Counted from the first letter of the stretch, positions 1-9,420 are shown. The stretch is 64,000 bases of DNA from Pseudomonas huaxiensis (GCF_003231275.1 NZ_QKVL01000002.1:186001-250000); one strand, 5' to 3'. Made by a program: numbers and translations. The notes: generated by a model from the letters alone, not told the origin.

Positions 1-764
1 ACGACAAAGGTCGGGCGCTGCTCGCCCTGCAACTCCCACAGGTAGCTGGCGATACCCGCTGCCAGGCCACCGACGCCGCCCTGCAGGAACACATGGGTGA
101 AGCCTTCGGCATGGGCTTCGATGATTTCGGCGGCGATGGTGCCGTAGCCCTGCATCACGTCGCGGGGGATGTCTTCGTAGCCTTCATAAGACGTATCCGA
201 AACCACCCGCCAGCCGTTGCGATACGCCTGCGCGGCCGCCTCTTCCACCGACTCGTCGTAGTTGCCGCTGATCCGCACGATCTTCGCGCCGTAAGCGGCG
301 ATGGCCTGTTCCCGTTCGACGCTGACATTGGCGTGCAGCACGATCACGCAGCGGCAGCCGACGCTCTGCGCCGCCGCCGCCAACGCGCGGCCATGGTTGC
401 CGTCGGTGGCACTGATCACGGTGAAGTCGGCCAGGGCATGGCGGTATTCACCGGCTAGCAGCGCCGGCACGTCGAAGCGCTGCTCGGGAAAACGCCGCAG
501 GATCAGACGCACCAGGGCGATCGGCGCGCCGAGGGCCTTGAAACTGCCCAGCGCCGAGCGGCGTGATTCGTCCTTGACCCGCAACTGACCCACGCCCAGT
601 TCGGCGGCCAGGTCCGGCAGCGCGTACAGCGGCGTGGCGCCCCGGTTGAGTCCGGTCCAGTGACTCAGCCATTCGCGGCTTTCCTGAGCGTTGGCGATGT
701 TCATGATGTTTTTCAGCGCCTCGGGGTATGGCTGGCGAGTGGCATTAGGGTTGGCTAACAGCAT
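1..764 (-). CDS. dpaL: Diaminopropionate ammonia-lyase (3' part cut by window edge)
   Basis: PLP enzyme of fold type II that would cleave 2,3-diaminopropionate to pyruvate and ammonia in the cytoplasm. About 254 N-terminal residues are visible; the rest lies left of the window. The translation begins MLLANPNATR. It shows the PLP-lysine motif ALGSFKALGA (Lys about residue 76) and the glycine/His-rich TDGNHGRALA motif, followed by LQGGVGGLAAGI, the family's cofactor phosphate loop. The start is chosen because GGAG lies about 11 bases upstream of the ATG. It follows the amidohydrolase gene in the same direction with 61 bp between them, so the two are probably co-transcribed. The family call is firm; the substrate is taken from the family and not proven here. 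Confidence 0.88.
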   Translation of the reverse strand, partial: MLLANPNATRQPYPEALKNIMNIANAQESREWLSHWTGLNRGATPLYALPDLAAELGVGQLRVKDESRRSALGSFKALGAPIALVRLILRRFPEQRFDVPALLAGEYRHALADFTVISATDGNHGRALAAAAQSVGCRCVIVLHANVSVEREQAIAAYGAKIVRISGNYDESVEEAAAQAYRNGWRVVSDTSYEGYEDIPRDVMQGYGTIAAEIIEAHAEGFTHVFLQGGVGGLAAGIASYLWELQGEQRPTFV

Positions 765-825
765 GAGGCACATCTCCACATTGCAATTGTCGTCATCTGT
801 TTTTGCAGGAGGGTTTCGAAACAGC

Positions 826-2058
826 TCAGGACAGCCGCCGCACCACCACATCCAGCAGCACCTCGGCGCCTTCGATCAGCGCCGCGTCATCGGTGTGTTC
901 CCGCGGGTTGTGGCTGATGCCGCCACGGCTGGGCACGAAGATCATCGCGGCCGGGGCGATACGGGCGATCATCTGCGCGTCATGGCCGGCGCCGGAGGTC
1001 ATGCGCCGGTGGCTCAGGTCAAGGCGTCGGGCGCTGGCCTCGATGGCATCGGCCAGCCCGGCGTCAAACACCACCGGCTCGAAGCGCACCAGTTGCTCAC
1101 GGCTGACGCTCACGCCCTCGTCCTGCGCCAGTCGATCAAGCACCTCGGCAAAGCGCTGTTCGGCCTGACACAGGCGCGATTCGTCGGGGTCGCGTAGATC
1201 GACGGTGAAAGTGGCCCGGCGCGGAATCACGTTGATCACGTTGGGCTCGAAGGCAATGCAGCCAGTGGTCGCCAGCGTAGTGCCGGCAGAATCCCGGGCG
1301 ATGGCGCGGGCTTCGGCTACTGCGGCGCAGGCAACGAAACCGGCGTCGTGGCGCAGGCGGGTCGGCGTGGTGCCGGCATGGTTGGCGCTGCCGCTCACCG
1401 TCACCTGCTGCCAGGAAATGCCCTGCAGGTTTTCCACCACGCCAATCTGCAGGCCCTCGGCTTCGAGGACCGGGCCCTGTTCAATATGCAGTTCAAGGTA
1501 TTCATGGGGCACGATGGCGCCGGGTTCCAGATCACCGGCATAACCGATGCGCGCCAGCTCGTCGCCAAGACGGGTGCCGTCGGTGCCGAGGGTGTCCAGC
1601 GCCGCGTCCACCGCCAGGCCGCCGGCGTACACCAGCGAGCCCATCATGTCTGGCTGGTAGCGCACGCCCTCCTCGTTGGTGAACGCCGCGACGGTGATCG
1701 GCCGCGACGGCAGCACACCCGCGTCACGCCAGGCACGGACCACCGCCAGCCCGGCGAGCACGCCATAGCAGCCATCAAGGGCGCCGGCGTTGGTCACGGT
1801 GTCGATATGCGAGCCCATCATCAGCGGCGCTCGTTGTTCGCCGGACGACGAAGGCAAGGTGCCGAAGATATTGCCGATGCGGTCGATGCGCACGGTCAGG
1901 CCCAGCTCGTTCATCCAGGCCACCACCTGGTCGCGACCGGCCTTCTCGGCGTCGGTCAGGGCGATACGGGTGCGTCCACCGTGGCGCGGATCAGCGCCCA
2001 GTTCACCGAGGATGCGGATCTGCTCCAGGAGCAGCGCGCCATTGAGCTGAAGGTTCAT
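826..2058 (-). CDS. Zn-dependent M20-family amidohydrolase (N-carbamoyl-amino-acid hydrolase / allantoate amidohydrolase type)
   Basis: 410-residue hydrolase, the usual length for the HyuC/AllC group. It probably removes a carbamoyl or ureido group from an amino acid or allantoate-like compound. Metal ligands are in place: GSHIDTV and the Asp of GALDGCYG near residues 83-100, the acidic pair in AFTNEEG near 130, LHIEQGP near 190, and the C-terminal His in SGAGHDAQMI near 357. It is the first gene of a leftward pair with dpaL, which suggests breakdown of an unusual or carbamoylated amino acid. An Lrp-type regulator is transcribed divergently 139 bp away and is the likely regulator. Carbamoylase and allantoate hydrolase cannot be told apart by eye. 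Confidence 0.85.
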   Translation of the reverse strand: MNLQLNGALLLEQIRILGELGADPRHGGRTRIALTDAEKAGRDQVVAWMNELGLTVRIDRIGNIFGTLPSSSGEQRAPLMMGSHIDTVTNAGALDGCYGVLAGLAVVRAWRDAGVLPSRPITVAAFTNEEGVRYQPDMMGSLVYAGGLAVDAALDTLGTDGTRLGDELARIGYAGDLEPGAIVPHEYLELHIEQGPVLEAEGLQIGVVENLQGISWQQVTVSGSANHAGTTPTRLRHDAGFVACAAVAEARAIARDSAGTTLATTGCIAFEPNVINVIPRRATFTVDLRDPDESRLCQAEQRFAEVLDRLAQDEGVSVSREQLVRFEPVVFDAGLADAIEASARRLDLSHRRMTSGAGHDAQMIARIAPAAMIFVPSRGGISHNPREHTDDAALIEGAEVLLDVVVRRLS

Positions 2059-2197
2059 AGAAAGGTCTCTGCGTGCTCGGTTGATCTGTAAATCCTATTT
2101 CAACCTAACGCAGTTATTTCTTGATTTTCGGCCTATAAATGAATTTTTATTCCGCATTCGCCCGCCTTCGGGGGGTTTGACCTCAGGAACCCGTTAC

Positions 2198-2665
2198 ATG
2201 AGCCTGGACCCCTTTGACCTGGCCCTGCTGGACGCCGTCCAGCAGGACGCCACCACCTCGCAACAAGACCTCGGCGCACGGGTCAACCTGTCCCCCGCTG
2301 CCGTCAACCGCCGCCTGAAAAAACTCAATGCCGAGGGAGTGGTGCGCAAGACCGTCGCCCTGGTGGACCCGGTTTCCGTGGGCTACGGCCTGACGGTGAT
2401 CGCCGAAGTGGAAGTCGAAAACGAACGCCTCGACCTGCTCGACGCGATGAAACGCACCTTCCTCGCCTGCCCGCAAGTGCAGCAGTGCTACTACGTGGCC
2501 GGCGAGTGCGATTTCGTGCTGATCATGGCGGTGCGCAACATGGAGCAGTACACCGAGCTGACGCGGACGCTGTTCTTCGAAAGCAACAACGTCAAACGCT
2601 TCAAGACCCTGGTGTCGATGAGCAATGTGAAGGTCGGGCTGAATGTGCCGGTGGACGGGCGTTAA
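2198..2665 (+). CDS. Lrp/AsnC family transcriptional regulator
   Basis: 155-residue cytoplasmic DNA-binding regulator. The N-terminal helix-turn-helix (residues about 1-55, with DLALLDAVQQDATTS and LSPAAVNRRLKKL) is followed by the RAM ligand-binding ferredoxin-like domain (about 65-150). The reading frame stays open upstream to 2081, but the ATG at 2198 (MSLDPFDLALLD) matches the family's N-terminus. The gene is divergent from the amidohydrolase-dpaL pair and probably senses an amino acid to control it. Its stop codon overlaps the stop of the convergent TauE gene by three bases. Confidence 0.9.
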   Translation: MSLDPFDLALLDAVQQDATTSQQDLGARVNLSPAAVNRRLKKLNAEGVVRKTVALVDPVSVGYGLTVIAEVEVENERLDLLDAMKRTFLACPQVQQCYYVAGECDFVLIMAVRNMEQYTELTRTLFFESNNVKRFKTLVSMSNVKVGLNVPVDGR

Positions 2666-3405
2666 ACCACATGCGGCAGCGACTGGACAATCAGCAACAC
2701 ACCCGCCAGCGCCAGCAAGCCCAGGACGATCTTGCGAAAGGCGATATCACTGAAATGCCGATAGGCGCGGATACCGGCGAAGGTGGGCAGCAGCACCGCC
2801 AGCGCCACCAACGGGAACAGGCCGAGGGCTTCAGCGGTAACGGTGCCGGAAACCAGATAGGTGATCATCGTCAGCAACTGCATCCCCAGGTTGAAACCCT
2901 GGATCACCGAGCGCTGGGTATCGCGGTCCCAGCCCTTGAGCACCGCCCACAGCGCCGGCGCCGGCCCGGTCAGGCCGCCGATGCCGCCCATCACCCCGCC
3001 CAGCACGCCTACGGCGGCGTCGGCCTTGCGTCCGCCGAGGCGCAGTGTCGGCAAGTTGGTGGAAAACAGCATCAACGGGCACCACAGCGCCAACACGATT
3101 CCCACCAGCAGGCGGAACACCAGCGGGTCGATGGCATGCAGCAACACCACCCCCAGCGGCACCCCGGCCAGCCCGCCAATCAGCATCGGCACCAGATGCT
3201 CGCGCTTCAGCCCACGGCGTAGCGTCCCCGCAGCCAGCACCTGACCCACCAGCGAGCCGCAGACCACCAGCGGCCCGGTCAGGGTCGGATCCAGCGCCCA
3301 GGCCCAGACCGCCATGGCCACCAGGCCGAAGTTCGAGCCCGACAGGCCCTGAACGAACCCGGCCAGGGCAGCGCCGAGGATGATGGTGAGGAGCAGTGAA
3401 TCCAT
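2662..3405 (-). CDS. TauE/SafE family membrane permease
   Basis: 247-residue integral membrane protein of the TauE/SafE (DUF81) family, which exports sulfite, sulfoacetate or related small organic anions. The sequence is a chain of hydrophobic segments (about eight) with the family's glycine-rich pattern, for example ILGAALAGFVQGLSGSNFG at the N-terminus and GVLGGVMGGIGGLTGP in the middle. The start is placed at MDSLLLTIILG (3405); upstream codons in the same frame read non-membrane sequence and are probably untranslated. It converges with the Lrp gene. The substrate is unknown. Confidence 0.85.
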   Translation of the reverse strand: MDSLLLTIILGAALAGFVQGLSGSNFGLVAMAVWAWALDPTLTGPLVVCGSLVGQVLAAGTLRRGLKREHLVPMLIGGLAGVPLGVVLLHAIDPLVFRLLVGIVLALWCPLMLFSTNLPTLRLGGRKADAAVGVLGGVMGGIGGLTGPAPALWAVLKGWDRDTQRSVIQGFNLGMQLLTMITYLVSGTVTAEALGLFPLVALAVLLPTFAGIRAYRHFSDIAFRKIVLGLLALAGVLLIVQSLPHVV

Positions 3406-3623
3406 GAAGAAGGGTTCCGGACAAATGGGCAGCAGAATAGGGGCAGGATAAAGGTTGATAAAGAGCCAATTGATCGGGTTTTGACAGGGCCGTTTTGCGC
3501 ACGCCAATCGCACCCTTGAGCCCAATCCCGATCTCCCCCACCATCGAGCAAATCCGGCTAGGCGCGCCCAGTCGTCAATCACCGATCCTGTGCCTACCGC
3601 AAAACCAGCCCACGGTACCCGAG

Positions 3624-4484
3624 ATGTCCAGCGACTCCAGTTACGCCAAACGCTTCGCCACCGTCCTGACCCACATTGCCGACAACCTCGAAGGCGATCT
3701 GTCGGTCAAGACCCTGAGCCATCTGGCGAATTTCTCGGAGTTCCATTTTCACCGCCAGTTTTCGGCCTTTGTCGGCGTGCCGGTTGCCCGTTATGTGCAA
3801 CTGATGCGCCTGCGCCGGGCCGCGCATCGGCTGGTGCAAAGCGCCGGGCATTCGGTGCTGGACGCCGCGCTGGGCGCCGGGTTCGAAAGTCCCGAGGCGT
3901 TCAGCCGGGCGTTTCGCCGGGACTTCGGCATGAGCCCCAGCGCCTTTCGCAAGGCGCCGAACTGGCAGGTCTGGAACGCGGTGTTTGCCATCCCTCACTT
4001 TTCCAGGAGCATCACCATGCAGGTCAGAATTGTCGATTTCGCCGAAGTCCGCGTTGCCGCGCTGGAGCATATCGGACCTCCGGGGCTGGTCCCGGAGACG
4101 GTGCGCCGCTTTATCGACTGGCGCATCCACAGCGGCCAGTCGCCGGTGGCGTCGAGCCGCAGCTTCGGCATGCCGTTCAACAACCCCGATACCACCCCGC
4201 CAGAGCACTTCCATTTCGCCGTTTGCGGCGAGATCGACGAGGCGGTAAGGCCCAACGACTTCGCCGTCGGCGAACGGGTCATTCCCGGCGGGCGCTACGC
4301 GGTGGTGCGTCATTCCGGGTCGCCCGACCATATCGGCGAAACCATCTACCCGATCTACCGCGACTGGCTGCCCGCCAGCGGCGAAGAGTTGCGCGATCAG
4401 CCGCTGTTTTTCCAGTACCTGAGCGTGTTCCCGCAAACGCCGCTGGAGCAGTGGCAGACGGATATTTTCGTACCGCTGAAGTAA
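3624..4484 (+). CDS. AraC family regulator with GyrI-like effector domain
   Basis: 286-residue regulator. Residues about 8-110 form the AraC/XylS double helix-turn-helix (VKTLSHLANFSEFHFHRQFSAF and GFESPEAFSRAFRRDFG, both highly typical). Residues about 130-286 are a GyrI/SOUL-like small-molecule-binding domain (VRIVDFAEVRVAALEHIGPPG; GGRYAVVRHSG; the terminal LPASGEELRDQPLFFQYL region). The DNA-binding half is at the N-terminus, as in Rob/SoxS-type GyrI fusions. The ATG at 3624 starts directly before the HTH. It stands alone between a convergent-facing TauE gene and PPK2; the target is unknown. Confidence 0.88.
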   Translation: MSSDSSYAKRFATVLTHIADNLEGDLSVKTLSHLANFSEFHFHRQFSAFVGVPVARYVQLMRLRRAAHRLVQSAGHSVLDAALGAGFESPEAFSRAFRRDFGMSPSAFRKAPNWQVWNAVFAIPHFSRSITMQVRIVDFAEVRVAALEHIGPPGLVPETVRRFIDWRIHSGQSPVASSRSFGMPFNNPDTTPPEHFHFAVCGEIDEAVRPNDFAVGERVIPGGRYAVVRHSGSPDHIGETIYPIYRDWLPASGEELRDQPLFFQYLSVFPQTPLEQWQTDIFVPLK

Positions 4485-4553
4485 GCGCCCGGATTGTCAC
4501 TTGCCTGCCACGGAGCCTGCCTAACATCGGCGCTATTACCGTGAGCGAGACCG

Positions 4554-5474
4554 ATGATGATCCTGACCGATGACTCCCTGATCCAGCGCATCTACCACGA
4601 GCTGATCGACCACAGCGACGAAGAGCTCGAACTGGAGCTGGCCGAAGACGCCGAGAACCTCGACGAACTGTTCGACGAAAACCTTCCGGACAGCCCGGAA
4701 AAAGCCGCACGCCGCCGCTATTTCCGCGAGCTGTTCCGGCTCCAGGGCGAGTTGGTCAAGCTGCAGAGCTGGGTGGTCAAGACCGGCCACAAGATCGTGA
4801 TCCTCTTCGAAGGCCGTGACGCCGCCGGCAAAGGCGGGGTGATCAAGCGCATCACCCAGCGCCTCAATCCGCGGGTCTGCCGGGTCGCCGCCCTGCCCGC
4901 GCCGAACGACCGCGAACAGACCCAGTGGTACTTCCAGCGCTACGTGCCGCACCTGCCGGCAGCCGGTGAGGTGGTGCTGTTCGACCGCAGTTGGTACAAC
5001 CGCGCCGGCGTCGAGCGGGTCATGGGCTTTTGCAGCGACGACCAATACGAAGAGTTTTTCCGCAGCGTGCCGGAGTTCGAACGCATGCTGGTACGTTCCG
5101 GGATCCAGGTGATCAAGTACTGGTTCTCGATCTCCGACCAGGAACAGAACCTGCGCTTCCTCAGCCGTATCCACGACCCGCTCAAGCAATGGAAACTCAG
5201 CCCGATGGACCTGGAATCCCGCCGACGCTGGGAGGCCTACACCAAGGCCAAGGAAATCATGCTCGAGCGCACCCATATCGATGAAGCGCGCTGGTGGGTG
5301 GTGCAGGCGGACGACAAGAAAAAGGCCCGCCTGAACTGCATCCAGCACCTGCTCGACCAGGTGCCGTATGAAGAGGTGCAGACGCCGACCGTGTCGCTGC
5401 CGCAACGGGTTCGCCAGGCCGACTACAGCCGCACGCCGACGCCGCAGGCGCTGATCGTGCCGGAGGTCTACTGA
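4554..5474 (+). CDS. ppk2: Polyphosphate kinase 2 (PPK2)
   Basis: 306-residue, single-domain PPK2 that transfers phosphate between polyphosphate and nucleotides. The Walker A loop GRDAAGKGGVIKR lies near residues 86-98, and the lid/Walker B region FDRSWYNRAGVERVMGF near 145-160. Both match class I PPK2. The acidic N-terminal stretch (residues 10-45) is usual for Pseudomonas PPK2. Two consecutive ATGs (4554, 4557) are possible starts. It is followed by a phosphate transporter, and two genes further on by an exopolyphosphatase, which supports a role in polyphosphate metabolism. Confidence 0.92.
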   Translation: MMILTDDSLIQRIYHELIDHSDEELELELAEDAENLDELFDENLPDSPEKAARRRYFRELFRLQGELVKLQSWVVKTGHKIVILFEGRDAAGKGGVIKRITQRLNPRVCRVAALPAPNDREQTQWYFQRYVPHLPAAGEVVLFDRSWYNRAGVERVMGFCSDDQYEEFFRSVPEFERMLVRSGIQVIKYWFSISDQEQNLRFLSRIHDPLKQWKLSPMDLESRRRWEAYTKAKEIMLERTHIDEARWWVVQADDKKKARLNCIQHLLDQVPYEEVQTPTVSLPQRVRQADYSRTPTPQALIVPEVY

Positions 5475-5547
5475 TTTCGATGTAGACACATCCTGTAACA
5501 TCCGCTTCCGATAATCACCGGTGCCCTCCACTCACCGGTACCGGAAC

Positions 5548-7164
5548 ATGGACACCAGCACGCTCACCGCAACGCCTTCCCCACGCGCCGCGGGCCCTCG
5601 CCCGCAGCTCGTGCACAAGCCTGGCCGGCTCGCCTCGGCGAGTTTCTTCATCATCATTGCCGCCGGCATCCTGTTCTCGGCCTGGAGCCTGGTGCGTGAC
5701 GTCGGCGACATGAATGCCGTGGTCACCACCTGGACGCCCTTCCTGCTACTGGGCATCGCCCTGCTGATCGCCCTCGGTTTCGAGTTCGTCAACGGCTTCC
5801 ACGACACCGCCAACGCCGTCGCCACGGTGATTTACACCAACTCCCTGCCGGCGCATTTCGCGGTGGTCTGGTCCGGCTGCTTCAACTTCCTCGGCGTGCT
5901 GCTCTCCAGCGGCGCGGTGGCGTTCGGCATCATCGCCCTGCTGCCGGTGGAACTGATCCTGCAGGTCGGCTCGTCGGCCGGCTTCGCGATGATCTTCGCC
6001 CTGCTGATCGCCGCGATCATCTGGAACCTAGGCACCTGGTGGCTGGGGCTGCCGGCTTCGTCGTCGCACACCCTGATCGGTTCGATCATCGGCGTCGGCG
6101 TCGCCAACGCGCTGATGCACGGCCGTGACGGCACCAGCGGCGTGGACTGGGCGCAGGCGACCAAGGTGGGTTATTCGCTGTTGCTGTCGCCGCTGGTCGG
6201 TTTCGTCTGCGCAGCGCTGCTGCTCCTGGCCCTGCGCCTGTTCGTGAAAAACCGCGCGCTGTACAAGGCCCCCGAAGGTGACGCGCCACCGCCGTGGTGG
6301 ATTCGCGGCATGTTGATCCTCACCTGCACCGGCGTGTCCTTCGCCCACGGCTCCAACGACGGCCAAAAAGGCATGGGCCTGATCATGTTGATCCTGATCG
6401 GCACCCTGCCCATGGCCTACGCGCTCAACCGCACCATGCCGGAAAGCCAGGCCATCCAGTTCGCCGCAGTGGCCGAAGTGACTCAGCAAGCCCTGCAACG
6501 CAGCGTCCCGCTGCCGGCCCCGGCCGATCCACGTCCGGTGCTGGAAACCTACGTGCGCACCAAGCAGGTCACGCCTGAACTGGTGCCGGCGCTGGCCGTC
6601 CTGTCGGGTCAGATCGGCGCCCAGGTGAAAGGCTACGGTTCGCTGTCGCGGGTGCCGGCCGAAGCCATGGCCAACGTGCGCAACGACATGTACCTGGCCT
6701 CCGAAGCCATTCGCCTGATGGACAAGGACAAGGTCGGCGGCTTCGACGCCGACACCAGCGCCAAGCTGCAAGCCTTCAAGAAACAGATCGACGATGCGAC
6801 CCGCTTTATTCCGCTGTGGGTCAAGGTCGCCGTGGCTATCGCCCTGGGGTTGGGCACCATGGTTGGCTGGAGGCGCATCGTGGTGACCGTCGGCGAACGC
6901 ATCGGCAAGACCCACCTTACCTACGCCCAGGGTGCTTCGGCGGAAACCGTGGCGATGCTGACCATCGGCGCGGCTGACTTGTATGGTTTGCCGGTGTCAA
7001 CGACTCAGGTGCTGTCTTCGGGCGTGGCCGGGACCATGACCGCCAACGGCTCGGGGTTGCAGTGGGGAACGGTGCGCAACCTGCTGATGGCCTGGGTGCT
7101 GACCTTGCCGGCGGCGATTCTGTTGTCGGGGAGTTTGTACTGGGTGTTGAGCAAGCTGTTCTGA
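5548..7164 (+). CDS. pit: PiT-family inorganic phosphate transporter
   Basis: 538-residue integral membrane symporter for phosphate (possibly as metal phosphate). The family signature occurs twice: GFEFVNGFHDTANAVATV near residues 80-95 and FAHGSNDGQKGMG near 270, the two inverted PiT halves. A large soluble loop (about residues 300-420) separates the halves, and further membrane segments follow to the C-terminus. The frame is open from a GTG at 5521, but the ATG at 5548 (MDTSTLTATPS) is preferred. A 7-bp inverted repeat ACCGGTG/CACCGGT (5517-5539) lies just before this ATG and could be regulatory. Confidence 0.92.
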   Translation: MDTSTLTATPSPRAAGPRPQLVHKPGRLASASFFIIIAAGILFSAWSLVRDVGDMNAVVTTWTPFLLLGIALLIALGFEFVNGFHDTANAVATVIYTNSLPAHFAVVWSGCFNFLGVLLSSGAVAFGIIALLPVELILQVGSSAGFAMIFALLIAAIIWNLGTWWLGLPASSSHTLIGSIIGVGVANALMHGRDGTSGVDWAQATKVGYSLLLSPLVGFVCAALLLLALRLFVKNRALYKAPEGDAPPPWWIRGMLILTCTGVSFAHGSNDGQKGMGLIMLILIGTLPMAYALNRTMPESQAIQFAAVAEVTQQALQRSVPLPAPADPRPVLETYVRTKQVTPELVPALAVLSGQIGAQVKGYGSLSRVPAEAMANVRNDMYLASEAIRLMDKDKVGGFDADTSAKLQAFKKQIDDATRFIPLWVKVAVAIALGLGTMVGWRRIVVTVGERIGKTHLTYAQGASAETVAMLTIGAADLYGLPVSTTQVLSSGVAGTMTANGSGLQWGTVRNLLMAWVLTLPAAILLSGSLYWVLSKLF

Positions 7165-7184
7165 TCCAATGCCGCATCACTGCG

Positions 7185-7430
7185 GTTCGGCGCCCGACAA
7201 GCCAACTCCCACAGGTCCGCTGACATCGCGCACCCTGTGGGAGCTGGCTTGCCAGCGATACCCATGCAACGACAGCGCCCAGCCCCGCAACAGCGTTGTT
7301 CCTGCCGGCCTCATCGCCGGCAAGACCGGCTCCCACAGGGCTCCGCGCCAGGCACTGCAATCGAGTTCAGCTCACCACCCTGTGAGAGCTGGCTTGTCGG
7401 GGCACCTAACCGCAGCGATGAGGCTCCGCG
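7185..7430. repeat. Cluster of REP-type palindromic repeats
   Basis: The 269-bp gap between the convergent PiT and CorA genes is filled with several REP-like units in both orientations: ctcccacaggtccg, cctgtgggagctggcttgcc, gccggcaagaccggctcc and ctgtgagagctggcttgtcg. These are the extragenic palindromes common in fluorescent pseudomonads. The location, downstream of both converging genes, is usual and they may act as mRNA 3' stabilisers or terminators. Confidence 0.8.
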
Positions 7431-7433
7431 AAA

Positions 7434-8450
7434 TCAATAATCCCCACGCTTGCGAAACGCCCACCGCCCTGCCAGCACGGTAAAGGTCGCCACCAGCGCC
7501 ACCAGCACCCAGAACCCGTGCGGATCATCCGCCAACGGCACCCCACCAACGTTCATGCCGAAGAAGCCGGCAATGATGTTGATCGGCAACGCCAGCACCG
7601 TCACCACTGTCAGGGTGAACAGCGTGCGGTTGTTCTCTTCAGTGAGCTTGGCGGCGATCTCTTCCTGCAACAGCTTGATCCGCTCCACCAGCGCGGTGAG
7701 GTCATTGATGATCACCGCAAACTCTTCAGTGGCCGAGCGCAACTGGCGCATGTCCTGCTCGCGCAGCCAGTCCGGCGGGCGGTTGAGCAGGCGCAGCAGC
7801 GAGCCCGGTTCCAGCGCCAGCAGACGTTGCAGGCGTACCAGCACGCGGCGCATGGCACTGAGTTCGGCACGGTTGTCACTCAGCCGCTGGGACAGCAACT
7901 GGTCTTCGATACGGTCCACGTTCAACGTGGTTTCGCGGACGATCTGCGTCAGCAGATCACCCTGGTCACCCAGCAGGTGAATCAGCAATTCGACGGTGGA
8001 GGCAAAGCGTTCGCCGCGTTTCACCGAGGAACGCAAACGGTCCACCGAGTGCAGCGGCTGCAAACGTGCACTGACCAGCAGCCGACTGCGGGCGCAAGCC
8101 CAGAGCGTGGACACGTCCGACGACACCAGGCCGAAGTTGAACACCACGTCGTTGACCACCGCCAGCAAAGCGGTGTCGGTGTGTTCGATGCGGGTCGAGC
8201 GCGAGCCTTCGCGCAGGGTTTCGAAGAAGGTTTCCGGCAGGTCGAGGCTGCCTTTCATCCAGCGCTCGCAAGCGGCGTGCGCGAGGTTCATGTGCAGCCA
8301 GAGGAATTCTTCCGGCTCGCCAGGATTGAGCAGCAGTTCCAGGGCCTGCGTCGAATCGATCTCCCGCCCCGGCTGGCCGGGGCGAAAGACGAAGCCGTAG
8401 AGCAAGCCATTGAGATCGGCGTCCTGGTGGTGACCCTGAGTGGTGATCAT
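7434..8450 (-). CDS. CorA/ZntB-type divalent metal transporter
   Basis: 338-residue member of the CorA metal ion transporter superfamily, closer to the ZntB branch. A long cytoplasmic N-terminal domain (residues 1-265) with coiled-coil helices is followed by two C-terminal membrane helices. The pore signature GMNVGGVPLAD sits at the end of the first, near residue 300. The C-terminus ends in basic residues. A TTG at 8462 is also in frame; the ATG at 8450 is chosen. It converges on PiT and lies 22 bp downstream of ppx in the same direction, so it could be co-transcribed with ppx. Zn versus Mg/Ni selectivity cannot be decided. Confidence 0.85.
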   Translation of the reverse strand: MITTQGHHQDADLNGLLYGFVFRPGQPGREIDSTQALELLLNPGEPEEFLWLHMNLAHAACERWMKGSLDLPETFFETLREGSRSTRIEHTDTALLAVVNDVVFNFGLVSSDVSTLWACARSRLLVSARLQPLHSVDRLRSSVKRGERFASTVELLIHLLGDQGDLLTQIVRETTLNVDRIEDQLLSQRLSDNRAELSAMRRVLVRLQRLLALEPGSLLRLLNRPPDWLREQDMRQLRSATEEFAVIINDLTALVERIKLLQEEIAAKLTEENNRTLFTLTVVTVLALPINIIAGFFGMNVGGVPLADDPHGFWVLVALVATFTVLAGRWAFRKRGDY

Positions 8451-8472
8451 GCGAGTACTCAAGGGCTATTTA

Positions 8473-9420
8473 TCAGTGTCGGGCCGAACCGGTGTCCATC
8501 AGGCTGTGCAACAGGCCGAAGCGCAGGCCGGGCTCGGACGGGGTCATGTCCTCGATACCAAAGGCCTTGAACGCCGCCAGCATGATCGCCAGACCGCCGG
8601 GCAGCATGCCCAGGCGATGTTCCTGCAGGCCGCAGAGTTTCACGCGTTTGACGTGGCCGGCTTCGAGCAGGCTCAGGGACAGACGCAGCAGGCCGGCGTA
8701 AGTGATGCCGTCACGGCCACCGTCGTTCAGACCGTTGGCCTTGAGCACCCGCGCTAGCATGCGCGCAGTGCCAGACGAGCCGATCGCCGCGTGCCAGCCG
8801 TGTGCGCCAATCTCCCGGGCGACCCGGGAAAACTCCAGGCAGGCGCTCTGCTCCGCCAATTGCAGCGAACGGCTGTCGACCCGTCCGCCAGCAAAAAAGC
8901 GTTTACCGAAAGTGCCACTGCCGATGGTCAGGCTTTCACTGAAGATCGGTTGCTTGCCGCGACCGACGATCAGCTCGGTGGAGCCGCCGCCGATATCCAC
9001 CACCAGGCGGGTAGTTTTCTCACAGGGCATGGTGTGAGCGATGCCGGAATAGACCAGTTGCGCTTCTTCCTGGCCGGAGATCACGTCGATGGGGAAACCC
9101 AGGCGTGCCTCCGCGCCTTCGAGAAACACCGCCGCATTGCGCGCCTGCCGCACCGCACTGGTGGCCACGGCGCGCACGCTGCCTTCGCGGAACCCGCTGA
9201 GGTGCTTGCCGAACCGCGCCAATGCCTGCCAGCCACGCTCCAGCGCCAGGGCATCCAGCGCATCGCCTTGCAGCCCTTCAGCCAACCGCACCGGCTCGCG
9301 CAGGCTCTTCACCTTGCGAATGACCAGGCGACGGTTGCACACGACCTGTTGGCCGATGGTCATACGAAATGCATTGGAGCCGAGATCCACGGCCGCAAAC
9401 AGGGAAGCGCTGCCTTTCAT
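8473..9420 (-). CDS. Ppx/GppA-type exopolyphosphatase, short single-unit form
   Basis: 315-residue member of the actin/HSP70-fold Ppx/GppA family that hydrolyses polyphosphate or pppGpp. Phosphate-binding loops are present: AAVDLGSNAFRM (residues 9-20), ATSAVRQARN (about 84-93), VISGQEEAQLVYSG (about 113-126) and VVDIGGGSTELI (about 138-149). The common Pseudomonas Ppx is about 500 residues; this protein has only the two actin-like lobes and lacks the C-terminal HD-like extension, like short Ppx paralogues. It lies in the same neighbourhood as PPK2 and PiT, supporting a polyphosphate function. Confidence 0.87.
   Translation of the reverse strand: MKGSASLFAAVDLGSNAFRMTIGQQVVCNRRLVIRKVKSLREPVRLAEGLQGDALDALALERGWQALARFGKHLSGFREGSVRAVATSAVRQARNAAVFLEGAEARLGFPIDVISGQEEAQLVYSGIAHTMPCEKTTRLVVDIGGGSTELIVGRGKQPIFSESLTIGSGTFGKRFFAGGRVDSRSLQLAEQSACLEFSRVAREIGAHGWHAAIGSSGTARMLARVLKANGLNDGGRDGITYAGLLRLSLSLLEAGHVKRVKLCGLQEHRLGMLPGGLAIMLAAFKAFGIEDMTPSEPGLRFGLLHSLMDTGSARH

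Noticed and set aside
5521..5547. GTG at 5521 as start of the PiT gene
   Set aside because: It lies inside a small inverted repeat, lacks a ribosome-binding site, and adds a short basic segment not typical of the family; the ATG at 5548 is preferred.
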